Below are positions 52,162 through 61,280 of a stretch of 64,000 nt of DNA, one piece after another. Position 1 is the first letter of the stretch. Each line of letters starts with the position of its first letter. The stretch is from JAGLOK01 sp963675575 (lineage in GTDB: Bacteria; Bacillota; Clostridia; Christensenellales; UMGS416). The notes beneath the pieces were generated by a model. The model ran no database searches, had not been told where the DNA came from, and was given only the letters and a program-made list of their open reading frames with translations. The stretch lies in the NCBI GenBank assembly GCA_963675575.1, contig OY776378.1:2542001-2606000 (forward strand). Direction: 5' to 3'. A program made the translations under genes and the position numbers.

Positions 52162-52637
52162 AAAGTTATGATATCGTTGAAAGGCATATCTCCCGAGAAG
52201 GCAGCGCTAAATGAATGCAAAAAGTTTGTGCCAAACATAATTACTTACGGAGGTGATAACTTAAAGGAATTAATATTAGAACAAACTAATAATATACGAT
52301 TAGATATCGCAATTGTAGTATGCCCTGCACCCCAAGTACACTCGCAATGCTGCTACTTATGAACTATAGTTGAAGAGTTAATTTATTTGGAGAAATACCA
52401 AAAGATAAACAACCATTTCCTTTCGATATAAACATAGTTCACTATAAAGAATTGTATTTAACTGGTTCTACAAGAGCAAAAATTGATCGCTTTAGAACAA
52501 CAATAAACTTTGTGCAAAGTGGATTTACAAATTTAAAGATTATGATTAGTAAAAAGCTTGATATAAAAGATGCAATTAAAGCATTTGAGTCAGCAAACAA
52601 TGCAGAAGGTTTTAAAAATATAATAACATTTAAATAA
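52162..52637 (+). pseudogene. Decayed zinc-type alcohol/polyol dehydrogenase (3' part)
   Basis: Two frames together read like the C-terminal half of a sorbitol-dehydrogenase-type MDR enzyme. The first has GISPEKAALNECKKF, DNLKELILEQTNN and IVVCPAPQVHSQ. The second, after a frame change and stop near 52360-52385, has NLFGEIPKDKQPF, IVHYKELYLTGSTRA and KAFESANNAEGFKN. The N-terminal catalytic half is missing. It lies 43 nt before the isomerase-like gene, so both may come from one sugar-use operon. Confidence 0.8.
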
Positions 52638-52680
52638 CTTACACAACAGAAAATTTTAGTTAAAATTGAAAGGATTAATT

Positions 52681-54012
52681 ATGAAGGCAAAAGTTGTACC
52701 AGTAATTTTTAAGACAGCAAATGAAAGAGAAGTAAAAGAGTTTGCAGAACAATTAGTGACTCTTGAAGGTTTTTATGGCGAAGTAGCAGAGTTTTTAAAG
52801 CCTGTAACTGTGGGAGATAAGATCCCAGACGAGGCCCAGGCTGTTGTATTTCCACAGCTTATAAATGCGGCTTTTCAAGAGGTGGAAACTCTGCTGAAAA
52901 TAAACTTACCTTTTATTGTGCTAACTTCAAGCTACGGAACAGTTGAGATGTGGGATTGGGAAATAATCAGCTACCTAAGAGACAAAGGATTAAATGTATT
53001 ATCGCCTTATAACGTTGAACTTGGAAAAGTAATCTTAAGAGCGATTGCTGCAAAAAGCACATTGGCAGCAGGTGGAAAGTTTTTGATGCTGCAAGACAGC
53101 CCAGGCGAAGGAATGCAAGCTAATATATTCAAACGTTTCTACTGGTTAGAAGACGAGTGCACACGAGATATGGAAAAAGCTTTTGGTATGAAGCTTATCT
53201 ATAGAAGTTGGAAAGCTGTTGGAGACAGAGCAAAAGAGATCAGCGATGAAGTTGCATGGAAAACCTGCGAAGATTGGGACGTATGCAAAGAAGGACTATC
53301 AGATGAAAGCTATCTTAAGGCTGTAAAGATATATGTTGCAATTAAAGAAGTGATAGAAGAGGTCGGAGGAGTTGAAGGTGTAGGTTCAAATTGTTTGAAC
53401 GAATCATTCAATTCAGACACAACCCCTTGCTTGGCTTGGAATATGATATTTGAAAAAGATAATATCATATGGGCCTGTGAAGGCGATACATTGACCCTTT
53501 TATCTACATTTATAATTTACAGAGCTTTAAAATCACCTGTAATGATGACGAACATTTATCCCTTCTTAGTGGGAATGGCCGCCTTGGCTCATGAAAAGAT
53601 TGATAAATTCCCAGATATCGAGGATCCAGATGACCATGCATTGGGCGTTCATTGCGGATATTTTGGCCTTGCACCAAGAAGTTTTTGCACAAAGTGGACA
53701 TTGAAACCTAAGGTTTTGGAGATGGTAGAGCCTTCATCTGTAGTTATAGATTGCGAACTTCCGGTAGGTGATATAACTTTGGCAAAAATTGATTCTACCT
53801 TTAAAAAACTTACTATTATCAAAGGTGAAATTGAAGAATATGTACAATATCCCGGCTCAGACTGCAGAAATGGCGCTTTGATAAGGTATGGAGATGGACA
53901 TAAGGTTATGGAATCTCTTTCATCTCATCATGCACTAATATTAGTTGGAAAGAAAGTTCCGGAACTTACACAATTGGCAAAAATATTCAATTGGGAAACT
54001 GTTATATTATAA
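52681..54012 (+). CDS. L-fucose/L-arabinose isomerase-like protein
   Basis: About 443 residues from ATG 52681, with AAAGGA 6-7 nt upstream. The N-terminal domain is built of Rossmann-like repeats (FIVLTSSYGTVEMWDWEIISYL, FLMLQDSPGEGMQANIFKRFYW). The C-terminal barrel has SNCLNESFNSDTTPCLAWNMIF, WACEGDTLTLLSTF and HCGYFGLAPRSF with likely metal ligands Glu, Asp and His. This is the FucI/AraA-like isomerase superfamily; proteins of this branch are poorly characterised. The adjacent dehydrogenase is broken, so the pathway may no longer work. A terminator follows. Confidence 0.78.
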   Translation: MKAKVVPVIFKTANEREVKEFAEQLVTLEGFYGEVAEFLKPVTVGDKIPDEAQAVVFPQLINAAFQEVETLLKINLPFIVLTSSYGTVEMWDWEIISYLRDKGLNVLSPYNVELGKVILRAIAAKSTLAAGGKFLMLQDSPGEGMQANIFKRFYWLEDECTRDMEKAFGMKLIYRSWKAVGDRAKEISDEVAWKTCEDWDVCKEGLSDESYLKAVKIYVAIKEVIEEVGGVEGVGSNCLNESFNSDTTPCLAWNMIFEKDNIIWACEGDTLTLLSTFIIYRALKSPVMMTNIYPFLVGMAALAHEKIDKFPDIEDPDDHALGVHCGYFGLAPRSFCTKWTLKPKVLEMVEPSSVVIDCELPVGDITLAKIDSTFKKLTIIKGEIEEYVQYPGSDCRNGALIRYGDGHKVMESLSSHHALILVGKKVPELTQLAKIFNWETVIL

Positions 54013-54054
54013 TTGGATGAATTGAATACCTTAACAAATTTTATGTAAAAGAAT

Positions 54055-54116
54055 AAAATCTTCCGCAGAAGTAATTAATGAAATATTATTAATTATGAAA
54101 GTGGAAGATTTTTTTT
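54055..54116 (+). terminator. Terminator of the isomerase-like gene
   Basis: Outer stem AAAATCTTCC / GGAAGATTTT with an inner TAATTAAT / ATTAATTA stem and a T8 run. Confidence 0.8.
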
Positions 54117-54120
54117 GGGG

Positions 54121-54249
54121 AGAAATTCACAAATCAACGAGCTGACAAAAAAACTGATGGAAAAAGGCGCTCAAGACATTTTGGGTCTTTAGAACATATT
54201 GAAGGATAAACTGATTCAAGGCAAAAAATCACTGACGTCGAGTTTTTAA
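54121..54249 (+). pseudogene. Remnant of an IS256-type transposase N-terminus
   Basis: One frame reads SQINELTKKLMEKGAQDILGL, a stop, then NILKDKLIQGKKSLTSSF and a second stop. This resembles the N-terminal start of mutator (IS256) transposases. No further transposase sequence follows, so only a scar remains. The rest of the gap 54013-54472 holds the terminator and a weak promoter-like site. Confidence 0.55.
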
Positions 54250-54372
54250 GATGAACTTTTGCATTAATAGCATTGGCCTTCATGCAAGGCTAAAGCTATG
54301 CCCCACAGGTTGCTCCCCATCGGCGTTGATCCAATCTAAAAATACAAAACACTGGATAATTTTATTTTACTA

Positions 54373-54401
54373 TTTTCAAAGTCCGGCGATTGCTATATAC
54401 T
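54373..54401 (+). promoter_or_regulatory. Weak candidate promoter of the NQR-like operon
   Basis: TTTTCA (54373-54378), 17 nt, TATACT (54396-54401), about 70 nt before the first subunit gene. The -35 is poor. Confidence 0.35.
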
Positions 54402-54472
54402 ATTATTATACACTTTTAGTAAGAATATCACTGAAACCTACTTAGACAAATATGATCTGATACGGGGGAATT

Positions 54473-55441
54473 ATGATTAAGCTCAAGGACTCTTTCTTAA
54501 AACAGAAGATGATGACACGGGTATTGATTAGTCTGCTACCCGTTTTCCTATTATCTGTTTACTTCTTTGGTTTGCGTACGCTTGTACTGCTGTCTGTTGT
54601 AATCATAACCGGAATTTTATGCGAATACGGCATCATGCGATTGATTAATGGGGACAAGGCCAAGGTTTCAGAAGCGCTCTTTGTGACCTGCCTTTTATTC
54701 ACCCTGACACTGCCGCCATCCGTGCCATTTTGGATTGCAGCTGTTGGCATAGCTTTTGGTGTTGTCTTCGGGAAATGTGTTTTTGGTGGATTCGGCAAGA
54801 ATGTTTTTAATCCAGCGTTGGTTGGCAGATGTTTTATTTATGTTTCATTTCCGGCTCATATGACGATAGCCTGGGCTGAGCCCTATAGTAACTTACTAGG
54901 AGGGTTTACAAGGTGGAGCAGCGGCATCGATGCGATGACATCAGCTACACCGATGATTTTATTGAATAAAGAAGGTATCATTACCGATTATCTACGCCTG
55001 TTCCTTGGCAATATCGCTGGGTCACTTGGCGAGACGAGCGCCCTTCTCATTTTAGTGGCTGCTGTTTATCTGATCATAACGAAAACAGCTTCCTGGAAAA
55101 TAATCATTTCATGCTTGGCATCTTTTGGCATATTGGGGACCATACTCTATCTGACGGGAGTAATTGAAGCAGATCCTCTGTTTTCAATCCTGTCCGGTGG
55201 TTTCCTCTTTGCGGCGGTCTTTATGGCGACCGATCCAATCTCAGCACCGAAACAAGAAACCTCAAAATATATTTATGGCGCACTGATTGGAATAGTTGCG
55301 ATGGCAATCAGAGCATTTTCACTCTTTACTGAAGGCGTCATGTTCGCGATTCTGATTGTAAACGCATTCGTACCACTGATTGATCGAAATATCAAGCTCC
55401 TCAAGGCTAGGAGAAAAGCCGGGAAGAAGGCTACAACATGA
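54473..55441 (+). CDS. NqrB/RnfD-type membrane subunit
   Basis: A 322-residue membrane protein with about nine helices. The RnfD/NqrB motifs are present: FGKNVFNPALVGRCFIYVSF and the covalent-FMN site DAMTSATPM (Thr near residue 159), then VFMATDPISAPKQ. RnfD/NqrB carry FMN bound to Thr and form the core of the sodium- (or proton-) translocating complex. The length fits RnfD better than the longer NqrB. GGGGG lies 4 nt before the ATG. Its stop overlaps the next gene by 4 nt (ATGA). Confidence 0.9.
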   Translation: MIKLKDSFLKQKMMTRVLISLLPVFLLSVYFFGLRTLVLLSVVIITGILCEYGIMRLINGDKAKVSEALFVTCLLFTLTLPPSVPFWIAAVGIAFGVVFGKCVFGGFGKNVFNPALVGRCFIYVSFPAHMTIAWAEPYSNLLGGFTRWSSGIDAMTSATPMILLNKEGIITDYLRLFLGNIAGSLGETSALLILVAAVYLIITKTASWKIIISCLASFGILGTILYLTGVIEADPLFSILSGGFLFAAVFMATDPISAPKQETSKYIYGALIGIVAMAIRAFSLFTEGVMFAILIVNAFVPLIDRNIKLLKARRKAGKKATT

Positions 55442-56040
55442 AGAAAGGACGTATTTATACCATTGTTTTCATGCTGATAATCAGTGCGGTTTTCACATTA
55501 CTGCTGGCTGGAGCGAACAAGCTCTTCCTTCCAAAAATTCAAGAGAATGAACTACTGGCAGAAAGAATAGCGATTCTTTATGTTTTTGATATTGATCAAG
55601 GCGGCAGTGCCGAAGAGGTACTTGCGCGCTTCGAAAAGAACGTAAAACAGACGACGATTTCCGATGTTTATCTGTATGAATATGCATCTAAAGATGGAGA
55701 GCCAATAGCCTATGCGGTTCCATTTACCGGTGCAGGATTGTGGGGTAGCATTTCAGGATATATGGGAGTTTCGACCGATCTTAATCACATCACCGGTCTT
55801 GTTTTCACCGAACACAGTGAAACTCCGGGTCTTGGTGGACGCATAGATGAATTGACTTATCGTGAGCAATTCAGAGATATTATGATTACATCTGATACAA
55901 CATTGGCTTACGACAATGACGGGGGCGATGGAATCGATGCTATTACAGGTGCGACATCAACATCAAATGCGGTAATGCGCATTTTGAATCAACTGCTTGA
56001 TGATACCATCAGCAAACTGGAGGTGGCAAACAATGGCTGA
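55438..56040 (+). CDS. NqrC/RnfG-type FMN subunit
   Basis: A 200-residue protein with one N-terminal helix (about 7-28) and an extracytoplasmic FMN-binding domain. The covalent-FMN motif is GIDAITGATSTS near residues 168-179, and upstream stand GLVFTEHSETPGLGG and GLWGSISGYMGV, both typical of NqrC/RnfG. Attachment of FMN needs ApbE, which is not in the window. It overlaps the upstream subunit by 4 nt and the downstream one by 8 nt. Confidence 0.92.
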   Translation: MKKGRIYTIVFMLIISAVFTLLLAGANKLFLPKIQENELLAERIAILYVFDIDQGGSAEEVLARFEKNVKQTTISDVYLYEYASKDGEPIAYAVPFTGAGLWGSISGYMGVSTDLNHITGLVFTEHSETPGLGGRIDELTYREQFRDIMITSDTTLAYDNDGGDGIDAITGATSTSNAVMRILNQLLDDTISKLEVANNG

Positions 56041-56644
56041 GAAAATCAAAGAAGTCATATCGAGAAATGTTTGGAAAGAAAATCAAGTTTTACGCATGAT
56101 TCTCGGTATATGCTCGATTCTCGCCGTCACCAACCTGATGACAAATTCACTGGTTATGGGACTTGGGCTTACGTTTGTTACGGCTTTTTCCAGTCTTACT
56201 ATATCGCTGCTTCGGAACTTAATCCCGCATAGAGTAAGAATGGTTGTGCAAACCTTAATCATCGCGGCTTATGTTATTTTGGTAGATATTTTTCTTAAGG
56301 CGAATCTTCCTGAAATCAGCAAAGCACTGGGTCCATATGTAGGGCTAATCATCACAAATTGCATTATCATGGGGCGCGCGGAAGCTTATGCTCAGAAAAA
56401 CCCGCCGATGATTTCTATGCTGGACGGTTTCTTCGCAGGTATCGGCTATACTGTTGTGTTGCTGATCGTATCACTGTTTCGAGAGTTTCTTGGCTTCGGC
56501 ACCATCTTCGGCTTCGATGTGAAATTCCTTAGTTTTGAGACATGGACTATTATGGTAATGCCTCCTGCGGCATTCTTCCTGATAGGCACACTGATTTGGG
56601 TCACATCGAACATCTTCGCCCCCGGCAAGGGCAAAAAATCTTAA
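56033..56644 (+). CDS. NqrD/RnfE-type membrane subunit
   Basis: About 203 residues from ATG 56033, with GGAGGTG 7 nt upstream inside the end of the previous gene. Six helices; the two conserved cysteines of NqrD/RnfE occur in LGICSILAVTN and LIITNCIIMGRAEAY. With the NqrE-type subunit they hold an intramembrane iron-sulfur cluster. The chain continues with FFAGIGYTVVLLIVSLFRE. Confidence 0.92.
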   Translation: MAEKIKEVISRNVWKENQVLRMILGICSILAVTNLMTNSLVMGLGLTFVTAFSSLTISLLRNLIPHRVRMVVQTLIIAAYVILVDIFLKANLPEISKALGPYVGLIITNCIIMGRAEAYAQKNPPMISMLDGFFAGIGYTVVLLIVSLFREFLGFGTIFGFDVKFLSFETWTIMVMPPAAFFLIGTLIWVTSNIFAPGKGKKS

Positions 56645-56672
56645 ATAGACTTAGAAAGGAGCTGGCGCCTTT

Positions 56673-57266
56673 ATGACATTCAACATCAACCCATTGATAA
56701 TATTTTTTGCATCGATACTGACCAGCAATATGATTCTGTCGAATTTTCTTGGCATGTGTTCATATATCTCCATTTCGGGGGAGTACAAGACAGCTTCAAG
56801 TCTTGGTAAATCAGTTACTTTGGTAATGGTTTTCACAACCATACTTAATTACTGGATATATAAACTGATAATCGTACCGCTGGGCCTTGAATATCTGCAG
56901 TATGTTATTTTCATCATGATAATTGCGGCTTCCGTACAGATAATTGAAATGGCTATGGACAGGCTACTGCCGGATTTACATGCCAAGCTCGGCATCTTCC
57001 TGCCACTGATTACAGTTAACTGTGCGATTCTTGGTACCACTTTGTTCATGGTAATCAGAGATTATAACTTTGTTCAGTCTTTGCTTTTCGGTCTAGGCAG
57101 TGGACTGGGCTGGTGGCTGGCGATTAGCGCGCTGGCGGCTATCCGCGAGAAAATGGGGAATGCAAAACTGCCTAAAGGTCTTGAAGGTCCGGGCATCGCA
57201 TTCATCATCACGGGCATTATGGCTCTGGCTTTTATCGGTTTTTCCGGTATCTTCTCAATAACCTGA
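56673..57266 (+). CDS. NqrE/RnfA-type membrane subunit
   Basis: A 197-residue, six-helix protein, the inverted partner of the NqrD-type subunit. Conserved cysteines lie in LSNFLGMCSYI and LITVNCAILGTTLF; the ISALAAIREKM and KGLEGPGIAFI segments are family features. AAAGGAG precedes the ATG. It lies 28 nt after nqrD-like and 19 nt before nqrF-like. Confidence 0.92.
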   Translation: MTFNINPLIIFFASILTSNMILSNFLGMCSYISISGEYKTASSLGKSVTLVMVFTTILNYWIYKLIIVPLGLEYLQYVIFIMIIAASVQIIEMAMDRLLPDLHAKLGIFLPLITVNCAILGTTLFMVIRDYNFVQSLLFGLGSGLGWWLAISALAAIREKMGNAKLPKGLEGPGIAFIITGIMALAFIGFSGIFSIT

Positions 57267-57285
57267 TCATAAGGGAGTAGCAACT

Positions 57286-58383
57286 ATGGAAATACTGACA
57301 ACGGTATTGAGCGTAACTGCGATATCAGTCACGCTGGCACTTGTTATAATTGTAGCAGAGTACTTTTTTAACAATTATGGTGAATGCGAGATTGATATCA
57401 ATAACGGTGATAAAGTGCTCAAGATTGAAGGCGGATCTTCTCTGCTTTCAACTCTCTCAGGACAGAAAATATTTATCCCCTCCGCCTGTGGCGGCAAAGC
57501 GACCTGCGGACTATGTAAGGTGCAAATTCTTGAAGGCGCAGGTCCGCTGCTTCCAACCGAAGAGCCATATCTCAGCGAGGATGAACGCAAGGATAATTAT
57601 CGACTGTCCTGTCAAGTCAAGGTCAAGAATAATATCCGCATCCTGATACCGGAAGAGCTATTCAACATCAAGGAATATATCACAACCATTCAGTCAATTG
57701 AGCAGTTGACACATGATATCAAAGGCTTTAGGCTCAAGCTGCCTGATGGGGAATCAGTACATTTCAAAGCCGGGCAGTACATGCAGTTTTATACCAAGCC
57801 TTATGCCAAAATCAAAGAGAGCGTCTACCGCGCTTATTCGATCGCCAATGTCCCATCGGATGATGAAGCGATTGACCTTATTATACGACAAGTACCGGAC
57901 GGCATCTGCACAACATACGCGCATACACAGCTGTCGGAAGGTGATCAGGTAAAGATCAGCGGACCCTACGGTGAATTCTATCTTCGAGGTGATTGCAGTG
58001 AAATCATCATGATTGCCGGCGGCTCCGGCTTGGCACCGATGAAATCAATTATTCTCGATGTGCTTGAGAAGGAAGTTAATATAAAAATGAACTTCTTCTT
58101 CGGCGCCGTAACAAAGAAGGATCTATATTATCTGGATTATTTCCACGACCTGGCTGCGCGCCATGATAATTTCCGATTCATACCCGCGTTATCCAAACCT
58201 GCCCCCGATGACAACTGGGACGGTGAGGTTGGTCTGATTACTGAAGTTGTAGACCGTTATATTGATGACAGCTCAGCTATGGAAGGATACCTTTGCGGAA
58301 GCCCCGGCATGATTAATGCTTGCATCAATGTCCTGACTAAAAAAGGCATGCCCGAAGAAAAAGTATATTACGACAAATTCTAA
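57286..58383 (+). CDS. nqrF: NqrF-type NADH-oxidising subunit
   Basis: A 365-residue protein with one N-terminal helix (about 5-28), a 2Fe-2S ferredoxin domain (CGGKATCGLC with the fourth Cys in RLSCQVKV), an FAD domain (FKAGQYMQFY, VYRAYSIAN) and an NADH domain (MIAGGSGLAPMKS, GYLCGSPGMI). This is the electron-input subunit of Na+-NQR, about 40 residues shorter than the common form. GGGAG precedes the ATG. Its presence makes the cluster NQR-like rather than Rnf (no rnfB or rnfC), yet nqrA is missing. Confidence 0.93.
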   Translation: MEILTTVLSVTAISVTLALVIIVAEYFFNNYGECEIDINNGDKVLKIEGGSSLLSTLSGQKIFIPSACGGKATCGLCKVQILEGAGPLLPTEEPYLSEDERKDNYRLSCQVKVKNNIRILIPEELFNIKEYITTIQSIEQLTHDIKGFRLKLPDGESVHFKAGQYMQFYTKPYAKIKESVYRAYSIANVPSDDEAIDLIIRQVPDGICTTYAHTQLSEGDQVKISGPYGEFYLRGDCSEIIMIAGGSGLAPMKSIILDVLEKEVNIKMNFFFGAVTKKDLYYLDYFHDLAARHDNFRFIPALSKPAPDDNWDGEVGLITEVVDRYIDDSSAMEGYLCGSPGMINACINVLTKKGMPEEKVYYDKF

Positions 58384-58398
58384 ACAGGAGGCCTGAAA

Positions 58399-58857
58399 AT
58401 GAAACAGAGTCCTGAACTTGAGATTATTCAAGTAAATATGATGCCCGGAACGATTTCAGCACATGGCTTCATTGGCGAAGACAGCCGTAAGCTTACGGAT
58501 ATTCTCCGCGCTGACGCCAAGTCTCTTACTCAAACAGGAATCACACGAGAATCGCTGGCCCAAAAAATGCAGGAGCTGACTGATTTTGGTATGCAGGGTC
58601 TGGGTAGACCAATGTCTATGGACGGATTCTTTGAAATTGAGGTCGAAGACTATAAGGGCAAAATACCATGCCCCTTTAAAGACAACGCAAAGCTGTACAA
58701 ACGTCAGACTCGGGTCAGGCGGCTTGATACCGGCGTCATTATGCGCTGGACGGATCTTAATATCCACATGATTGGAGAACACGGCTTCTTTGAGGGTCAT
58801 GGAAGCACCTATCGTCTTGACCCTGTAGAGCTTGCCAGATTTCTCGGAATAATCTAG
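58399..58857 (+). CDS. Unknown 17-kDa protein, last gene of the NQR-like operon
   Basis: A 152-residue soluble protein starting MKQSPELEIIQVNMMPGTIS, after AGGAGG, 15 nt downstream of nqrF. I recognise no domain. Notable conserved-looking segments are GQGLGRPMSMDGFFEIEVEDY-like (near 70-90), RQTRVRRLDTGVIMRWTDL and HMIGEHGFFEGHGSTYRLDP with two His and two Glu. The tight spacing suggests it works with the NQR-like complex, perhaps in place of a missing subunit or as an assembly factor. Its 3' part recurs at 61315-61473. Confidence 0.7.
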   Translation: MKQSPELEIIQVNMMPGTISAHGFIGEDSRKLTDILRADAKSLTQTGITRESLAQKMQELTDFGMQGLGRPMSMDGFFEIEVEDYKGKIPCPFKDNAKLYKRQTRVRRLDTGVIMRWTDLNIHMIGEHGFFEGHGSTYRLDPVELARFLGII

Positions 58858-58861
58858 AAGT
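58703..58861 (+). repeat. Direct repeat flanking the trk genes, copy A
   Basis: 159 nt at the 3' end of the unknown gene match 61315-61473 at a constant offset of 2612 with a handful of substitutions. Weaker similarity extends about 25 nt further upstream (CAACGCAA...). Confidence 0.93.
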
Positions 58862-59042
58862 CTCAGTAGCATATGAATGATTGCACCCCAATTTGCAGAA
58901 AGTATAATATGCTTAAAAAAGTATGAGTATTTCAAAACGCTGATTCGGAAAAGCTAAAAAATATGATGAAATATCAAATGTTTAGCTAAGCAAATATAGT
59001 ATGATGAGTAATATTAGACGAGTATAATAAGGTACAGTTGAG

Positions 59043-60530
59043 ATGTGTAATATGGGTCGATTACAGACAATTATGAAGTTATTAAGCTCGTTGTTGTACA
59101 TTTTGGCAGTACTTTTGTTGCTACCACTTATTATTGCTGTAATTTATAAAGAAGGGAGCTTGGTTTATCAAGGCTTTATAGCATCGGCATTAATTACTGC
59201 TATTGTTGCATCAATTTTTAGGTTACTAACAAATAGACATGAAGTGAATATGACACTGGCAACATCTATGATTTTTTGCTATGCGTCTTGGTTGATTATT
59301 TCTATACTTAGCAGTATACCTTTTCTAATAATTCTGAAAGCGAGCATAATCGATGGTCTTTTTGAGGCTGTTAGTGGGTTCACAACAACAGGGATTACGG
59401 TCTTCCAAGGGTTGGATAGTATGTCTCATGCGGTGCTTTTTTGGCGAAGTTTAATTCAATGGTTAGGTGGACTTGGAATACTTACATTTTTTCTTTTTAT
59501 TACAGCCAGTGGTAAAGGTGATATGTGGCAACTTTTTTCAGCCGAAGGACACAAAATTGCGTCTTCTCGTCCCGTGCCTAATGTGTATCGAACCATTAGA
59601 TGGTTTTGGATTATCTATGCTGGGTATACACTGGCTGAGATGACTATACTTAAACTGCTTGGCCTTTCTTTTTTTGAAGCAATGATTCATAGTTTCACTA
59701 CTTTATCTACGGGTGGATTTTCAAATCATGATGCATCCATTGCCTACTATAAAATGGCTGGATATACAAATTATATTTGGATAGAATACACCTTCATCTT
59801 TTTTATGTTTCTCGGAGGTATGAACTTCCTAGTTCATTACCGAATGCTAAAAGAGTCACCTAAAATCTTTTTAAAAGACATTGAAACAAAAGTTTTTCTA
59901 CGGATAATCGTACTTTTTTCCTTAGTAACAATTTTAGGCATTGCTATGCTTCGAGGGCTTCGATTTAATGAATTGGAAGTTAGTATAAGAAAAACTCTTT
60001 TTCAAATTGTATCAATTATAACCACTACTGGGTTTGGCACAGAAGAAATCGGAAGCGCTTTTTTCCCTGCAATTGCAAAACAGCTTTTTATTATCTTGAT
60101 GTTGGTAGGCGGATGCGTAGGTTCAACTTCTGGAGGACTTAAAGTACTAAGGATTATTGTTCTTCAGCGGCTGTTGCACCGAGAAGTAAATAAGTTGAAT
60201 TTACCGGGAAAAGCCGTTCTGCCAGTTACAGTCAATGGAATTGTGATTAATCATGATGAGATTATGAGGATATCTGCTCTTGTTTTTGGGTGGCTTCTAT
60301 TGATTTGTGTAGGAGCTGCAATAACTGCCTTGTTTTCTGATTTAGGGCCTTTTGAGGCCTTTTCCGGTATGGCTTCGGCTGTTGGTAATATTGGACCGTT
60401 TTATTTTTCGGTGGCAAAGATGGCGTCATTATCTTGGGTAATCAAATTAACTTACGTTATCGGAATGCTGGCTGGCAGACTTGAATTGTTGCCAGTTTAC
60501 ATATTGATGATTAAGAGGACTTGGAAATAA
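59043..60530 (+). CDS. TrkH/KtrB-type potassium uptake membrane subunit
   Basis: A 495-residue protein with about ten helices and the four pore-loop repeats of TrkH/KtrB: SGFTTTGITVF, STGGFSNHDAS, TTTGFGTEEI and the loop before GGCVGSTSGGLK, with VGNIGPFYFS near the end. The glycines in each loop form the selectivity filter for K+ (or Na+). AAGG and GAG stretches lie upstream, and the exact start among nearby ATGs is uncertain. It forms an operon with the TrkA-like gene. This pair is visibly more AT-rich than the NQR-like genes before it. Confidence 0.92.
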   Translation: MCNMGRLQTIMKLLSSLLYILAVLLLLPLIIAVIYKEGSLVYQGFIASALITAIVASIFRLLTNRHEVNMTLATSMIFCYASWLIISILSSIPFLIILKASIIDGLFEAVSGFTTTGITVFQGLDSMSHAVLFWRSLIQWLGGLGILTFFLFITASGKGDMWQLFSAEGHKIASSRPVPNVYRTIRWFWIIYAGYTLAEMTILKLLGLSFFEAMIHSFTTLSTGGFSNHDASIAYYKMAGYTNYIWIEYTFIFFMFLGGMNFLVHYRMLKESPKIFLKDIETKVFLRIIVLFSLVTILGIAMLRGLRFNELEVSIRKTLFQIVSIITTTGFGTEEIGSAFFPAIAKQLFIILMLVGGCVGSTSGGLKVLRIIVLQRLLHREVNKLNLPGKAVLPVTVNGIVINHDEIMRISALVFGWLLLICVGAAITALFSDLGPFEAFSGMASAVGNIGPFYFSVAKMASLSWVIKLTYVIGMLAGRLELLPVYILMIKRTWK

Positions 60531-60542
60531 GGAGGAGATGTT

Positions 60543-61211
60543 TTGTACATTTTAATTGCAGGTGGCGGAATAGTAGGAAAAAGTATAGCTAAAGCATTAG
60601 TTAAGCAGCATGATGTTGTGGTAATAGATATAGAATATGAAAACTGCGAAAAGATTGCCTCAAGCTATGGTGCTGTTGCAGTACAAGGGGATGCTACAAA
60701 CATAAATACATTAAGAGAGGCAGGCATTGAAAAATGTGATTATGCACTTGGCGTTATGGGAAAAGATTCACAGAACTTACTTTTTTCTCTTCTATGTAGC
60801 AACTTTGGTGTAGAAAACATATTTGTCCGCATGATAGACCCAGAGTATAGAACAGCATATACACTCGCGGGTGCCACCAATATTGGTCATTCAGTTCAAA
60901 TGATGGTCGACAAATTTACCTTAGATATTGAAAATCCTGATATACGAATGGTAGTATCTCTAAGTAACGGTAAAGCAGAAGTTTCTATCATTACCCTAAA
61001 AGAGGACTCTAAAGTGGTAGGACAAAAAATTGTAGATTTGGTAAAGGGCAAAAATTGTCCACCTGATGTTGTTATTGCAGGGATGTTCGATGCTGAGAAA
61101 GATTCCTTTGTAATACCTAGAGGGAATACGGTCATAGAACCCAACAATCAGCTGTTTGTTGTAGGCCCAAGAGAGTCTATCAAGTCCCTTTACAAGTATC
61201 TGACAAAGTAA
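60543..61211 (+). CDS. TrkA/KtrA-type regulatory subunit
   Basis: A 222-residue protein from TTG 60543, right after GGAGGAGA. The N-terminal RCK domain binds nucleotide: YILIAGGGIVGKSIAKAL, then VVVIDIEYENCEKI and VQGDATN. The C-terminal TrkA_C domain has VVGQKIVDL and VIEPNNQLFVVGP. It gates the TrkH/KtrB-type channel in response to nucleotides. It lies 12 nt downstream of the channel gene. Confidence 0.93.
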   Translation: MYILIAGGGIVGKSIAKALVKQHDVVVIDIEYENCEKIASSYGAVAVQGDATNINTLREAGIEKCDYALGVMGKDSQNLLFSLLCSNFGVENIFVRMIDPEYRTAYTLAGATNIGHSVQMMVDKFTLDIENPDIRMVVSLSNGKAEVSIITLKEDSKVVGQKIVDLVKGKNCPPDVVIAGMFDAEKDSFVIPRGNTVIEPNNQLFVVGPRESIKSLYKYLTK

Positions 61212-61280
61212 CCACATGTACTAGAGTAAAAATTATGTCAAATAAGCAAAGATAAAGAAAATCACCAATGTTGTGATTCT

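Noticed and set aside
54473..58383. Standard Rnf complex
   Set aside because: An NqrF-type subunit with ferredoxin/FAD/NAD domains is present and rnfB and rnfC are absent, so the cluster is closer to NQR.
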